From: Mycobacterium sp. ACS4054
GTDB lineage: Bacteria > Actinomycetota > Actinomycetes > Mycobacteriales > Mycobacteriaceae
Reading direction: 5' to 3'
Assembly: GCF_001667275.1 (NCBI RefSeq)
Contig: NZ_LZHV01000071.1
Coordinates: 1 to 64,000 of the forward strand
DNA length: 64,000 nucleotides
Shown here: one piece after another, positions 43,615-51,879 of the stretch
Position numbering within the stretch: position 1 is the stretch's first letter
Layout: every line of letters starts with the position of its first letter
Program-made: the position numbers and the translations under genes
The notes under the pieces: model-generated
Told to the model about the DNA's origin: nothing
The model's database searches: none
The model's input: the letters and a program-made list of their open reading frames with translations, nothing else

Positions 43615-43640
43615 AGCCCGATTGTGCTGGAATCGTTGGT

Positions 43641-44675
43641 ATGGCTGCTGCGGAGGAGCTCGATGTCGACGGTGTTGCGGTGCGCCTGACCAACCCGGAC
43701 AAGGTCTATTTCCCCAAATTGGGCGCGAAAGGCACGAAGCGCCGGCTCGTCGACTACTACCTGGCCGTGGCGGGCGGTCCGATGCTGGACGCGCTGCGCG
43801 ACCGGCCGACCCATTTGCAGCGCTTCCCCGACGGCGTCGACGGCGAGGAGATCTACCAGAAGCGGATTCCACAGCATCATCCCGACTATCTACAGACCTG
43901 CCGGGTCACCTTCCCCTCGGGCCGCACCGCCGACGCGCTGAAGGTGACGCACCCGTCGGCCATCGTGTGGGCGGCACAGATGGGCACCGTCACGTTGCAC
44001 CCGTGGCAGGTGCGCTGCCCGGATACCGACCATCCCGACGAATTGCGCATCGATCTGGATCCGCAACCCGGCGTCGGCTTCGAGCAGGCGCGCACGGTCG
44101 CGGTAGACGTGTTGCGACCGCTGCTCGACGAGCTCGGCCTGGTGGGGTACGCCAAGACATCGGGCGGCCGCGGCATCCATGTCTTTCTGCGGATCGCCAC
44201 CGACTGGGATTTCATCGAGGTGCGCCGCGCCGGCATCGCCCTGGCCCGCGAGGTAGAGCGGCGCGCGCCCGAGGCCGTCACCACGTCGTGGTGGAAAGAA
44301 GAGCGTGGCGAGCGCATCTTCATCGACTTCAATCAGAACGCCCGGGACCGCACGATGGCGTCGGCATACTCGGTGCGGCGCACCCCGATCGCGACGGTAT
44401 CGACGCCGCTGACGTGGGACGAGCTGGCCGGCGCCGAACCGGACGACTACACCATCGCGACCGTTCCGGACCTGGTGCGGGGCCGCGAGGATCCTTGGGC
44501 GGCAATGGATGACGCGGCCCAGTCGATCGTGCCGTTGCTGGAGATGGCCCAGGCGGACGAAGAGCGCGGACTCGGCGACATGCCCTATCCGCCGAACTAC
44601 CCGAAGATGCCGGGTGAACCCAAACGCGTTCAGCCCAGCCGCGATACGGACCTCAAAGGACCGAAGGCGCCGTAG
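43641..44675 (+). CDS. Prim-PolC, archaeo-eukaryotic primase-like DNA polymerase (Rv3730c-like)
   Basis: 344-residue LigD-polymerase-type enzyme. The AEP catalytic signature is intact: DLD at 138-140, SGGRGIHVF with H180, and the third Asp in RIFIDFNQN. It has no ligase or nuclease domain. M. tuberculosis Rv3730c and its relatives are called Prim-PolC and work with LigC in gap-filling repair. ATG 43641 is 26 bases from the divergent ligC gene. The downstream region carries a hairpin at 44707-44723 that may end its transcript. Confidence 0.92.
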   Translation: MAAAEELDVDGVAVRLTNPDKVYFPKLGAKGTKRRLVDYYLAVAGGPMLDALRDRPTHLQRFPDGVDGEEIYQKRIPQHHPDYLQTCRVTFPSGRTADALKVTHPSAIVWAAQMGTVTLHPWQVRCPDTDHPDELRIDLDPQPGVGFEQARTVAVDVLRPLLDELGLVGYAKTSGGRGIHVFLRIATDWDFIEVRRAGIALAREVERRAPEAVTTSWWKEERGERIFIDFNQNARDRTMASAYSVRRTPIATVSTPLTWDELAGAEPDDYTIATVPDLVRGREDPWAAMDDAAQSIVPLLEMAQADEERGLGDMPYPPNYPKMPGEPKRVQPSRDTDLKGPKAP

Positions 44676-44706
44676 CGCCGCCGATCGTTGTCCTAAAGCG
44701 CTTGTG

Positions 44707-44723
44707 GCCCAGGAATTCTGGGC
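44707..44723 (+). terminator. Hairpin after prim-polC, possible terminator
   Basis: GCCCAG and CTGGGC form a 6-bp stem with loop GAATT, 31 bases past the prim-polC stop. No long T-run follows (TACTTCATCGTTT). Mycobacterial intrinsic terminators often lack a strong U tract, so this is plausible but weak. Confidence 0.4.
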
Positions 44724-44745
44724 TACTTCATCGTTTGAAGCCGTA

Positions 44746-44825
44746 CGCTACTGGCACGTCATGCAACCGCGTTGCAATCGGCAGGCCAAATCGTGAGCCG
44801 TACCGACTAGGACGTGCCAGTAGCG
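44746..44825. repeat. 15-bp perfect inverted repeat enclosing a second palindrome
   Basis: CGCTACTGGCACGTC (44746-44760) and its exact complement GACGTGCCAGTAGCG (44811-44825) flank 50 bases. Inside lies another perfect palindrome, TGCAAC-CGC-GTTGCA (44762-44776). Together they form an 80-base nested structure in the convergent gap between prim-polC and the 40-residue lipoprotein gene. No transposase or target duplication is visible. It could be a bidirectional terminator or structured RNA. Confidence 0.7.
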
Positions 44826-44851
44826 CAACCCCCGAAAACCGGAGGCGCCCC

Positions 44852-44974
44852 CTACGGCACGCAGACAGCAGGTGGTAGGCACTCGATCGTGACTGGGAAC
44901 GTGCAGCCCGATGCCCCCAATGCGGTGGCGGCAAGGACTAGTCCGAGGACAACTTTGTACTTCAAACGAGACAT
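44852..44974 (-). CDS. 40-residue micro-lipoprotein
   Basis: This short frame starts at ATG 44974 with a GGAG ribosome site five bases upstream and ends in TAG at 44852. It encodes a textbook lipoprotein signal: n-region MSRLKYK, a hydrophobic stretch VVLGLVLAATALG, and lipobox LGASGC with C24. After lipidation only 17 residues would remain (CTFPVTIECLPPAVCVP), with two further Cys. It has no match I recognise. The reading frame, signal architecture and ribosome site support a real gene. It is convergent with prim-polC across the inverted repeat at 44746-44825. Confidence 0.7.
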   Translation of the reverse strand: MSRLKYKVVLGLVLAATALGASGCTFPVTIECLPPAVCVP

Positions 44975-45523
44975 GCCCACTCCGTTCGTCGAGAAGAAAT
45001 GTTTCGCCCGAGGAGCGTTATGCTACGTGAGTGCAATGCGGAATACCATGTGATTCAGCAAAATTGCGCCGATTAACGTAATCGCCTTACCGTAGCCGGC
45101 CGGCCCGGCCGAGCCGCACAGAAGGCCACCCTAAGCGCGATTTGCATTCATCCCGCAATATCTTCCGTGCGCGCGTCGGACGCGATAGTATGGAACGGCG
45201 CACGAACGAGCCTGCATTTCTGACAATGCAGGGCGATGCGAAATGTGCTCGGGGGAAACGATATTCGGGCCAGCCGCTTAGAAAGCGGCTGATACTCGCC
45301 TCTCCCGACTTTGTCGTGGCCATTGCGAGGCCGTCACCTGGGCGCGTAGCCTTTGCTGAGGAGCAACTCGAACGCGCCGCGGGATCCGCTCGTGCCAGCT
45401 CCGAATCGCGATGCGCGAACCGCCAACACCTTGAATGCATTTCGGATCGCCGGACCATTCTGCACGGGTGAGTATCAGGTTCCAAACCTGGCCAACCCGG
45501 CCGAGAAAGTAAGCTTCGTTGGC
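44975..45523. other. 549-base intergenic region upstream of the GH172 gene, with two hairpins
   Basis: No convincing gene is visible: the open frames on both strands have no recognisable domain and overlap each other. Two strong stem-loops are present, CCTGCATT/AATGCAGG at 45211-45232 and CAGCCGCTT/AAGCGGCTG at 45271-45291, separated by 38 bases. Composition is less GC-rich near 45000-45080. The region may be a long 5' leader for the secreted hydrolase, an unannotated small RNA, or gene decay. Confidence 0.5.
45211..45291 (+). ncRNA. Candidate structured RNA with two perfect stem-loops
   Basis: The first hairpin has an 8-bp stem and 6-base loop (45211-45232). The second has a 9-bp stem with a 3-base loop (45271-45291). 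Both stems are perfect. Neither is followed by a T-run on either strand. The strand is a guess based on the downstream gene at 45524. It could be a leader element of that gene or an independent small RNA. Confidence 0.35.
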
Positions 45524-47560
45524 ATGTCGGTGGCTCCTCGTGCATGGCTCGCGGCCGCCGTCGTCATGCTGCTGACGGTGGCGGGCGTCGCCACCGCTGC
45601 GGCCACTCCCGCTGAGCCGCTCGGCGACGGTCCGGCAGCAAGGCTGATCGGCTGGGACACCTACCGCCGGCTGGACCTGTTGCCTTTTTTGCGCACGGAC
45701 ACCCAGGCCTTGCAGCTGTCCAGCTTCGACCGCAGCGGCGGTGATTTCGACCTCTCCACCGGGAATCACAACGGCACGGGCGGGTGCCTGGGACCCGGCG
45801 GCGCCGGCTGTGTGGTCGCCGAGGATCACGGTGCGGGCGAGGTGGATTCGATCTGGTTCACCCGTGACGGCGGCGACGTGACCCGAATCGGGAACATCCG
45901 CATCGAATTGGATGGACGGACGGTGATCGACGCCCCCTTGCAGTCCGTGGTCGACGGGGCGCTGGGCGCACCGTTCGAATGGCCGCTGGTGGCCAACGCG
46001 GCGCAGTCGCCGGGCGGGGTGTACATCAAGATTCCGATGCCCTACCGAGTTTCGATGCGGATCAGCGTGGCGTCGCATCTCGAGTACTACCACGTCGACT
46101 ATCGCCAATTCTCCACGGCCGCGGGCGTCTCCGCTTTCTCGCTCGCCGACCCCGCGCTGGACGTCCTAGCCACCTTGCGCGCCGCGGGCACCGCCGACCC
46201 CAAACCGGGGGCGCTTGCGGCGGTTCACGACGATCGCGCCGTCGAGATTCCCGCCGGGGGCGGGGTGAGTATCGCGGAAGCGACCGGCCCGGGCAGCATC
46301 TCGGAGCTACGCGTGCGGCTGCCCCAACCGGCGGATCAACTCCTCGGCGGGCTGCGGCTGCAGCTGGATTTCGACGGCCGGACCATGGTCGACTCCCCCC
46401 TCGGGGAGTTCTTCGGCGCCGGATTGGGCACCGACACCGTGCGGGCGCTGATGTTCGCCGCGATCCCGCAACCCGGCGGACCGTTGTCGTTGTCCGCGTG
46501 GTGGCCCATGCCGTTCGCCCATGACGCGCGCATCTCGCTGGTGAACACCACCGGCGAGCCCGTGGCGGGCATCGACACCGCGGTGACGTCCACTCCCGAC
46601 CCCCAGTGGGCGTCCGCGCTGGCAAGCGGGCGGGCGGGCTATTTCACCGCCCGCTCGCACGCCGCGCCGACAATGCCGGGCCAGGATTGGCTGTTCGCCG
46701 ACGAACCGGGCCACGGCAAGTTCGTCGGCGTCAGCCACACCATCCGGGGATCCCGGATCAAGACCGCGTTCAGCGACGGTGCCCCTTACTTTCTCGAAGG
46801 CGCCGAGCGGGTGTACACCGACGGCGCCGCGTCGCCCCAGTGGTATGGCACCGGCACCGAAGACCTCTACGAGGGCGGCTGGTATTTCAAGGACGGCACC
46901 CGCTTCAGCGACCCGCTCACCGGCCAGCCCGATCGGCGCACGGCGACCGACGGCTGCGCGGATTACTGCGCGGCCGTCTACCGGCTGATGCTCGCCGACG
47001 CCATCGATTACCGCTCCGCGATCCGGTTCGGCATCGAGCACGGCAAGCGCAACATGGTGCAACCGGACTACAGCTCAACCGCTTTCCTCTATACGCAACC
47101 CAACGACATTCTCGCCCAGGGCGACGACGTCCGTCCCGGTGACGCGGTCAGTCGACTTCTGCACGGTTACACCGATGCCGACGCCACGGACCAGCTGTTG
47201 GTCAGCGACTACGAGGGCACCGACGACACCCATCCGATCGTCGGGTCGGTCCGCGCCACCAACGCGCCGATCACGTTCCACCTCGAAACCGACCCGGACA
47301 ACCGCGGTGTCCTGCTGCGTCGCACCTCGGATCAAGCCGATGGTTTCCAATCGGCGGACGTCGCCATCGACGGCGTCCCCGTCGGCAACTGGCTACAGCC
47401 GCGCGCCAACAACTTTCACCGCTGGCTCGACGACACGTACCTCTTGCCGCAATCGGTAACCGCGGGCAAAGCGCAGCTGACGATCACTTTGACGCCGGTG
47501 CCCGGCTCCCCGCCCTGGACGGCGAGCCGCTACCAGGTCGAGACGATCACGCAGCGGTAG
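45524..47560 (+). CDS. Secreted DUF2961/GH172 glycoside hydrolase, arabinofuranosidase-like
   Basis: 678 residues from ATG 45524. A signal peptide covers about residues 1-28 (WLAAAVVMLLTVAGVATAAA). The DUF2961 family signature is clear: SSFDRSGGDFD near residue 67, GAGEVDSIWFTRDGGDV, and the hallmark YGTGTEDLYEGGWYF with E446. DUF2961 is now GH172, which includes D-arabinofuranosidases and difructose-anhydride enzymes. In a mycobacterium the likely substrate is D-arabinan of arabinogalactan or lipoarabinomannan, its own or that of other cells. The 549-base region upstream is unusual. It overlaps the convergent rhomboid-like gene by 14 bases. Confidence 0.85.
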   Translation: MSVAPRAWLAAAVVMLLTVAGVATAAATPAEPLGDGPAARLIGWDTYRRLDLLPFLRTDTQALQLSSFDRSGGDFDLSTGNHNGTGGCLGPGGAGCVVAEDHGAGEVDSIWFTRDGGDVTRIGNIRIELDGRTVIDAPLQSVVDGALGAPFEWPLVANAAQSPGGVYIKIPMPYRVSMRISVASHLEYYHVDYRQFSTAAGVSAFSLADPALDVLATLRAAGTADPKPGALAAVHDDRAVEIPAGGGVSIAEATGPGSISELRVRLPQPADQLLGGLRLQLDFDGRTMVDSPLGEFFGAGLGTDTVRALMFAAIPQPGGPLSLSAWWPMPFAHDARISLVNTTGEPVAGIDTAVTSTPDPQWASALASGRAGYFTARSHAAPTMPGQDWLFADEPGHGKFVGVSHTIRGSRIKTAFSDGAPYFLEGAERVYTDGAASPQWYGTGTEDLYEGGWYFKDGTRFSDPLTGQPDRRTATDGCADYCAAVYRLMLADAIDYRSAIRFGIEHGKRNMVQPDYSSTAFLYTQPNDILAQGDDVRPGDAVSRLLHGYTDADATDQLLVSDYEGTDDTHPIVGSVRATNAPITFHLETDPDNRGVLLRRTSDQADGFQSADVAIDGVPVGNWLQPRANNFHRWLDDTYLLPQSVTAGKAQLTITLTPVPGSPPWTASRYQVETITQR

Positions 47561-48308
47561 AACGCATCACCCGACCGGCCAGGAGCGTGGCGATCAGCAC
47601 CCCGGTCAGCCCGGCGGCGGGCGCCACCGACGACGACCAGCCCGACAGCACGAAATAGCCGAAGGCGGCGCCAACGACGAGCAACGCCGCATGCACGGGT
47701 GTCCAGCGCGCGATCGAGGGCAACCGCAGCGACAGGCCCATGCCGAGGAGAAGCGCCAGCACGTGACCGAACGCCGTGAAGTCCGCATCGGCCGTTGCCA
47801 CCAACGCGATGCCGAGCCACCAACCGATCCAGGCCGGCCGCCAGCGCAACGGAATCGACGTGGTCAGGGCACCGAGCACGCACACCGCGCCGTAGCTGAT
47901 CCCGACATCGGTGGCGCGCGCCACCGAGAACGGCAGCCATCCCGTCTCCACCGCGGCGACCAGACCGACCGCGACGATAGCGGTGGCGCCGATGTGCCCG
48001 ACCGCGAACGTGATCAGCAAACCCCTTCCGCGCCAGATGAGTTCGCCCAGCGCCAGCAAGCACACCAGCCCCGGAAGCCATAGGTAGACGTCGCCGCCGT
48101 CGCTGACGAACGCGCTACCCACCAAGGAACCCAGGTGGCCGTGCGCCAGGTTGTGCAGGTTGGTGCTCATTTCCCGGACTACCGCGGCGCGCGTGTGAGC
48201 ACCCAGTGCCGTCAGGGTGACCGAGACCGCCAGCAGCAGCACGGTGTACGCCGCCGTCACCCGCAATCGGTCGGCGCGGGGACGAACCTCCGTGCCGGAC
48301 AGCATCAT
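47547..48308 (-). CDS. Rhomboid-like integral membrane protein
   Basis: 253-residue polytopic protein with six or so membrane helices. The segment VGISYGAVCVLGAL carries a GxSx motif like the rhomboid catalytic Ser, and FGHVLALLLGMGL carries a His in the place of the HxxGxxxG helix, so the Ser/His dyad may be present. NLHNLAHGHLGSLVGSA and VGHIGAT resemble the amphipathic and His-rich parts of rhomboids. Proteolysis is unproven. The start ATG 48308 overlaps the upstream stop (ATGATG), so it is coupled to the decarboxylase-like gene. Confidence 0.72.
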   Translation of the reverse strand: MMLSGTEVRPRADRLRVTAAYTVLLLAVSVTLTALGAHTRAAVVREMSTNLHNLAHGHLGSLVGSAFVSDGGDVYLWLPGLVCLLALGELIWRGRGLLITFAVGHIGATAIVAVGLVAAVETGWLPFSVARATDVGISYGAVCVLGALTTSIPLRWRPAWIGWWLGIALVATADADFTAFGHVLALLLGMGLSLRLPSIARWTPVHAALLVVGAAFGYFVLSGWSSSVAPAAGLTGVLIATLLAGRVMRSTAA

Positions 48309-49621
48309 TGACCGGTCCAGCCGCGATCGCGGGCCAGCAGGTCGGCCACCGTTTCCCGGCGCACCAGTTCGCGGGGCGAGCCCCCGGAGACCGCGATTAG
48401 CGGCGGACGTCCGAGCAGACTGCGGCTGGATTCCGTCGAATGTTGATAGGCGCCGGTGCAGGCCACCGCCAGCAGGTCTCCGGGCCGGATGTCGGCGGGC
48501 AACTCGATGCCGCGGGCGATCTCGTCGCCGACGCCATGCCGGCCCACCACGGTGACGGGTGCGGTCGCGGTCGGGCGGTGGCGATTGGCCAGCGCCACCG
48601 TGTATTTCGCGCCTCGGCTTGCCGCTTGGGGCATGTCGCCCGTGCCGCCGTCCACCGCGACGAACGTGTGCCCGCCGGGCTGGCGCTTGACGGCGATGAC
48701 CCGGCACAGGGTGATCCCGGCGCGCGCGGCGATCGCCCGGCCCGGCTCGATCACGATCTTCGGGCGCGGGAAGTCGTGCTCCGCGCAGGCGGAATCAAGC
48801 GCCTCGTCGATGGTGGACCCGAGCGACCGCAGGTTCAGCTCCGCGTCGCCGGACAGGTAGGGGATCGCGTGCCCGCCACCGAGGTTGAGTTCGCTGAGCA
48901 CCACGCGATGACGGTCGCGGACCTCGGCCATCAGGCCGATCGTCTGCCGGACTGCCTCGCCGTAGACCGCGGGGTCGGTGAGCTGCGAGCCGAGCCGGAA
49001 TTGGAGCCCCACCAGGTCCAGCCATGGCTGATCCAGCACACGCCGCAGGGCACCGGCCGCCTGGCCCCCCGATAGCGCGAAGCCGAATTTCTGGTCCATG
49101 GCCCCGACGTCGGGGATGACCCCCAACAGGACGCGCTGCGGATGACGCACCCGGCACGCGAGCAGCGAGACCTCGCTCGGGGTGTCGATGACGATCCGCC
49201 CGACGCCGGCCGCGACCGCGTCGTACAACTCGGCCGCCGTGATCACGCCGTCCAGGACGATGCGCGACGGCGGGACGTCGGCGGCCAGCGCGGTGGCCAG
49301 CTCGCCGGCGGAGCAGACGTTCACGCCGGCCCCCTCGTCCGCGGCCCACCGGGCCACGTCCACGCTCAACAAGGCCTTGGCGGCGTAGATCAGCTCGGCG
49401 TCGGGGAGCGTGGCGCGATAGCAGCGGATGCGGGCCCGAAAATCCTCCTCGTCCACCACGTAGGTGGGGGTGCCGAACTCGGCGGCGATGTCGTCGGCGG
49501 CCACGTCGCCCACGCAGAGCCGGCCCAGATCGTCGACGTAGGCGCTCAGCGGCCAGATCGCACGATCGAGGTGCGGGTTCTGCCCGTGCCTCAGCGATGG
49601 CAGCAGCTCGAAGAGCGTCAT
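48305..49621 (-). CDS. PLP-dependent decarboxylase, diaminopimelate decarboxylase-like, atypical
   Basis: 438-residue fold-type III PLP enzyme related to LysA. The PLP lysine is K82 in IYAAKALLS. The phosphate-binding NLGGGHAI and IEPGRA are intact. The usual Cys/Asp segment of the dimer active site reads VVGRHGVGDEIARG instead of a Cys-containing form, and the His-rich HxGS motif reads FRLGS. A different substrate (an amino acid or siderophore precursor) or altered chemistry is likely; this is not the essential lysA. ATG 49621. It is the upstream partner of the rhomboid-like gene, coupled by overlap. Confidence 0.82.
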   Translation of the reverse strand: MTLFELLPSLRHGQNPHLDRAIWPLSAYVDDLGRLCVGDVAADDIAAEFGTPTYVVDEEDFRARIRCYRATLPDAELIYAAKALLSVDVARWAADEGAGVNVCSAGELATALAADVPPSRIVLDGVITAAELYDAVAAGVGRIVIDTPSEVSLLACRVRHPQRVLLGVIPDVGAMDQKFGFALSGGQAAGALRRVLDQPWLDLVGLQFRLGSQLTDPAVYGEAVRQTIGLMAEVRDRHRVVLSELNLGGGHAIPYLSGDAELNLRSLGSTIDEALDSACAEHDFPRPKIVIEPGRAIAARAGITLCRVIAVKRQPGGHTFVAVDGGTGDMPQAASRGAKYTVALANRHRPTATAPVTVVGRHGVGDEIARGIELPADIRPGDLLAVACTGAYQHSTESSRSLLGRPPLIAVSGGSPRELVRRETVADLLARDRGWTGQ

Positions 49622-49789
49622 GCCTCCACGGTGCCGGGCCGATCCCGGCCGTGCCGCGTTCTTAACGAAGCTTTCACACCCGGGCCGCAAATCTTCACAG
49701 GTTTGGAACACTGGGCGCGATCGAGGAGCTTCGCGGCGGCGTCTTGACTAGCTCATCTCCGCGCTGCTAGACATGGGTGCGCCAGGAAA

Positions 49790-49805
49790 TTGGGCGATCG
49801 CCCAA
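49790..49805. promoter_or_regulatory. Palindrome TTGGGCGATCGCCCAA upstream of the SDR-P450 operon
   Basis: A perfect 16-base palindrome lies 23 bases before the SDR start at 49829. The identical sequence occurs at 52498-52513, ahead of the TetR gene that closes this locus. Two exact copies in front of two convergent transcripts strongly suggest one repressor controlling both. It lies within an in-frame TTG-initiated extension of the SDR, which I therefore reject. Confidence 0.82.
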
Positions 49806-49828
49806 ATTGGCTGCAGATGGAGGTGGCG

Positions 49829-50662
49829 ATGGGCCGGATGGATGGCAAGGTCGCATTCGTGACCGGTGCCGCGCGCGGGCAGGGCAGGAGTCACGCCGTC
49901 CGCCTGGCGCGGGAGGGCGCCGACATCATCGCCGTCGACATCTGCCGCAAGTTCGAGGCGTCACCCGCGGACGGCGCCACACCCGAAGACCTCGACGAGA
50001 CCGCCGGCTTGGTCAAGGACGCCGGGGGCCGCGTCGTCACCGCCGAAGTGGACGTGCGCGATTTCGACGCGTTGCGGGCCGCCGTCGACGGCGGCGTCGA
50101 ACAGTTGGGGCGACTGGACGTCATCGTCGCCAACGCCGGCATCGGGACGACCGCGGGAAAGCTGCACAAAACCGATGAGGCGCTGTGGCAGGAGATGATC
50201 GACGTCAACCTCAGCGGCGTGTGGAAGACGGTGAAGGCCGGCGTCCCACACATCCTCAGCGGTGACCGCGGCGGCTCGGTAATCCTGACGTCGTCGGTGG
50301 CCGGGTTCAAGGCCTACCCGCACGTCGGCCACTACGTCGCGGCCAAGCACGGCGTGATCGGCCTGATGCGTTCCTTCGCAGTCGAATTGGGCCCACGAAT
50401 GATCAGGGTCAACGCTGTCCTCCCGACCCACGTGAATTCGCCGCTGCTGATGAACGAGACCACGTACCGCGCCTTCAGGCCGGAATTGGAAAATCCCGGA
50501 CCCGAAGACCTCGCGCCGGTGTGCCAGAGCTTCCACTACCTGCCCATTCCCTGGGTGACGCCCGAGGACATCAGTAACGCCGTGCTGTTCTTGGCCTCCG
50601 ACGAAGCCCGTTACATCACCGGCGTCGCGCTCCCGGTGGACGCCGGCAGCTGCCTGAAATAG
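49829..50662 (+). CDS. Mycofactocin-type short-chain dehydrogenase
   Basis: 277 residues from ATG 49829, which has a GGAGG site five bases upstream. The opening KVAFVTGAARGQGRSHAVRLAREGADIIAVD is the signature of the SDR group that uses mycofactocin-linked, non-exchangeable NAD. NAGIG, the Ser region ILTSSVAG, and YVAAKHG (catalytic Tyr and Lys) are intact. It probably oxidises an alcohol made by the co-operonic P450, 8 bases downstream. Expression is expected to be controlled by TTGGGCGATCGCCCAA. Confidence 0.9.
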   Translation: MGRMDGKVAFVTGAARGQGRSHAVRLAREGADIIAVDICRKFEASPADGATPEDLDETAGLVKDAGGRVVTAEVDVRDFDALRAAVDGGVEQLGRLDVIVANAGIGTTAGKLHKTDEALWQEMIDVNLSGVWKTVKAGVPHILSGDRGGSVILTSSVAGFKAYPHVGHYVAAKHGVIGLMRSFAVELGPRMIRVNAVLPTHVNSPLLMNETTYRAFRPELENPGPEDLAPVCQSFHYLPIPWVTPEDISNAVLFLASDEARYITGVALPVDAGSCLK

Positions 50663-50670
50663 AGGAAACC

Positions 50671-51873
50671 ATGACCGTCGCCAACGACACCGACGTCTAC
50701 TACGACCCCTACGACACCGGCATCATCGCCGACCCGTACCCGACCTACGCCCGGCTGCGCGAAGAGGCGCCCATCTACTACAACGAGCGCTACGACTTCT
50801 GGGCGCTGTCAAGGCATTCCGACGTCGAACGGGCGCTGGCCAACTGGGAGACGTTCTCCAACAGGCGCAGCGACATCCTCGAGCTCATCCAGTCGAAATT
50901 CGACATGCCCGGCGGGGTGATGATGTTCCAGGATCCGCCCGAGCACACCAGGCTGCGCGGCCTGATGTCTCGCGTGTTCACCCCGCGCCGCATGGCCGAA
51001 CTGGAAGACCAGATCCGGCGGTACTGCGTGCGGTGCCTGGATCCGCTCGTCGGGTCCGAGTCATTCGACATCATCGCCGAACTCGCCTCCATGATGCCGA
51101 TGCGGGTGATCGGCATGCTGTTGGGAATCCCGGAGTCCGAACAGGTCTCGGTGCGCGACGCCAACGACGCCAACCTGCGCACCAAGCCGGGGGCACCGAT
51201 GAAGGTCGCCGACGCCGACGTGATCGCCGACGGCCGGATCTACGCCGACTATGTCCAGTGGCGGTCCGAGAACCCCTCCGACGACCTGATGACCACACTG
51301 CTCAACGTCGAGTTCGACGACGAGAACGGGGTGCACCGAAAGCTGACCCGCAAGGAGGTGCTGCACTACACGCAGGTGGTGGCCGGGGCGGGCAACGAGA
51401 CGACCGGCCGGCTGATCGGCTGGTTGGCCAAGGTGCTCGCCGAGCATCCCGACCAGCGCCGGGCCGTCTATGAGGACAGGTCGCTGTTGACTCGTAGCGT
51501 CGACGAGACGCTGCGATTCGAACCGACGGGTCCGCATGTCGCCCGTTGGATGGCAAAGGATTTCGAGTGCTACGGCACGACGGTTCCGGCCGGCAGCGCC
51601 ATGCTGCTGCTGTTCGGCGCCGCCAACCGCGATCACCGCCGCTACACCGATCCCGACACCTACAACATCCGTCGCGACAACATCTCGCACATCACCTTCG
51701 GCAAGGGCGTGCACTACTGCCTCGGTGCCAACCTCGCTCGCCTGGAGGGTCGGGTGGCGCTGGACGAGATCCTCAACCGCTGGCCCGAGTGGGGGATCGA
51801 CTACGACACGGCGCAATTGGCGTCGACCTCAACCGTGCGGGGCTGGGAACGGCTGCGAGTCGTGTTGCCCTGA
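50671..51873 (+). CDS. Cytochrome P450
   Basis: 400-residue P450. I-helix motif AGAGNETTGR, ExxR in DETLRFEP, and heme loop FGKGVHYCLGANLAR with C350 are all present. AGNETT rather than AGHETT marks it as different from the P450 at 39628-40863. The gene is 8 bases downstream of the SDR and convergent with the TetR gene (6-base gap). A hydroxylation step followed by alcohol oxidation is the simple reading of the pair; the substrate is unknown. Confidence 0.92.
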   Translation: MTVANDTDVYYDPYDTGIIADPYPTYARLREEAPIYYNERYDFWALSRHSDVERALANWETFSNRRSDILELIQSKFDMPGGVMMFQDPPEHTRLRGLMSRVFTPRRMAELEDQIRRYCVRCLDPLVGSESFDIIAELASMMPMRVIGMLLGIPESEQVSVRDANDANLRTKPGAPMKVADADVIADGRIYADYVQWRSENPSDDLMTTLLNVEFDDENGVHRKLTRKEVLHYTQVVAGAGNETTGRLIGWLAKVLAEHPDQRRAVYEDRSLLTRSVDETLRFEPTGPHVARWMAKDFECYGTTVPAGSAMLLLFGAANRDHRRYTDPDTYNIRRDNISHITFGKGVHYCLGANLARLEGRVALDEILNRWPEWGIDYDTAQLASTSTVRGWERLRVVLP

Positions 51874-51879
51874 AACGGG

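Noticed and set aside
44746..44825. Insertion sequence or MITE
   Set aside because: No transposase, no target-site duplication visible, and no second copy in the window. Left as an unexplained inverted repeat.
44728..45053. Other open frames around the micro-lipoprotein
   Set aside because: They lack signal, domain and ribosome sites; the 40-residue lipoprotein frame explains the region better.
45087..45471. Two overlapping open frames upstream of the GH172 gene
   Set aside because: No recognisable domain on either strand, and the composition is not convincing as coding.
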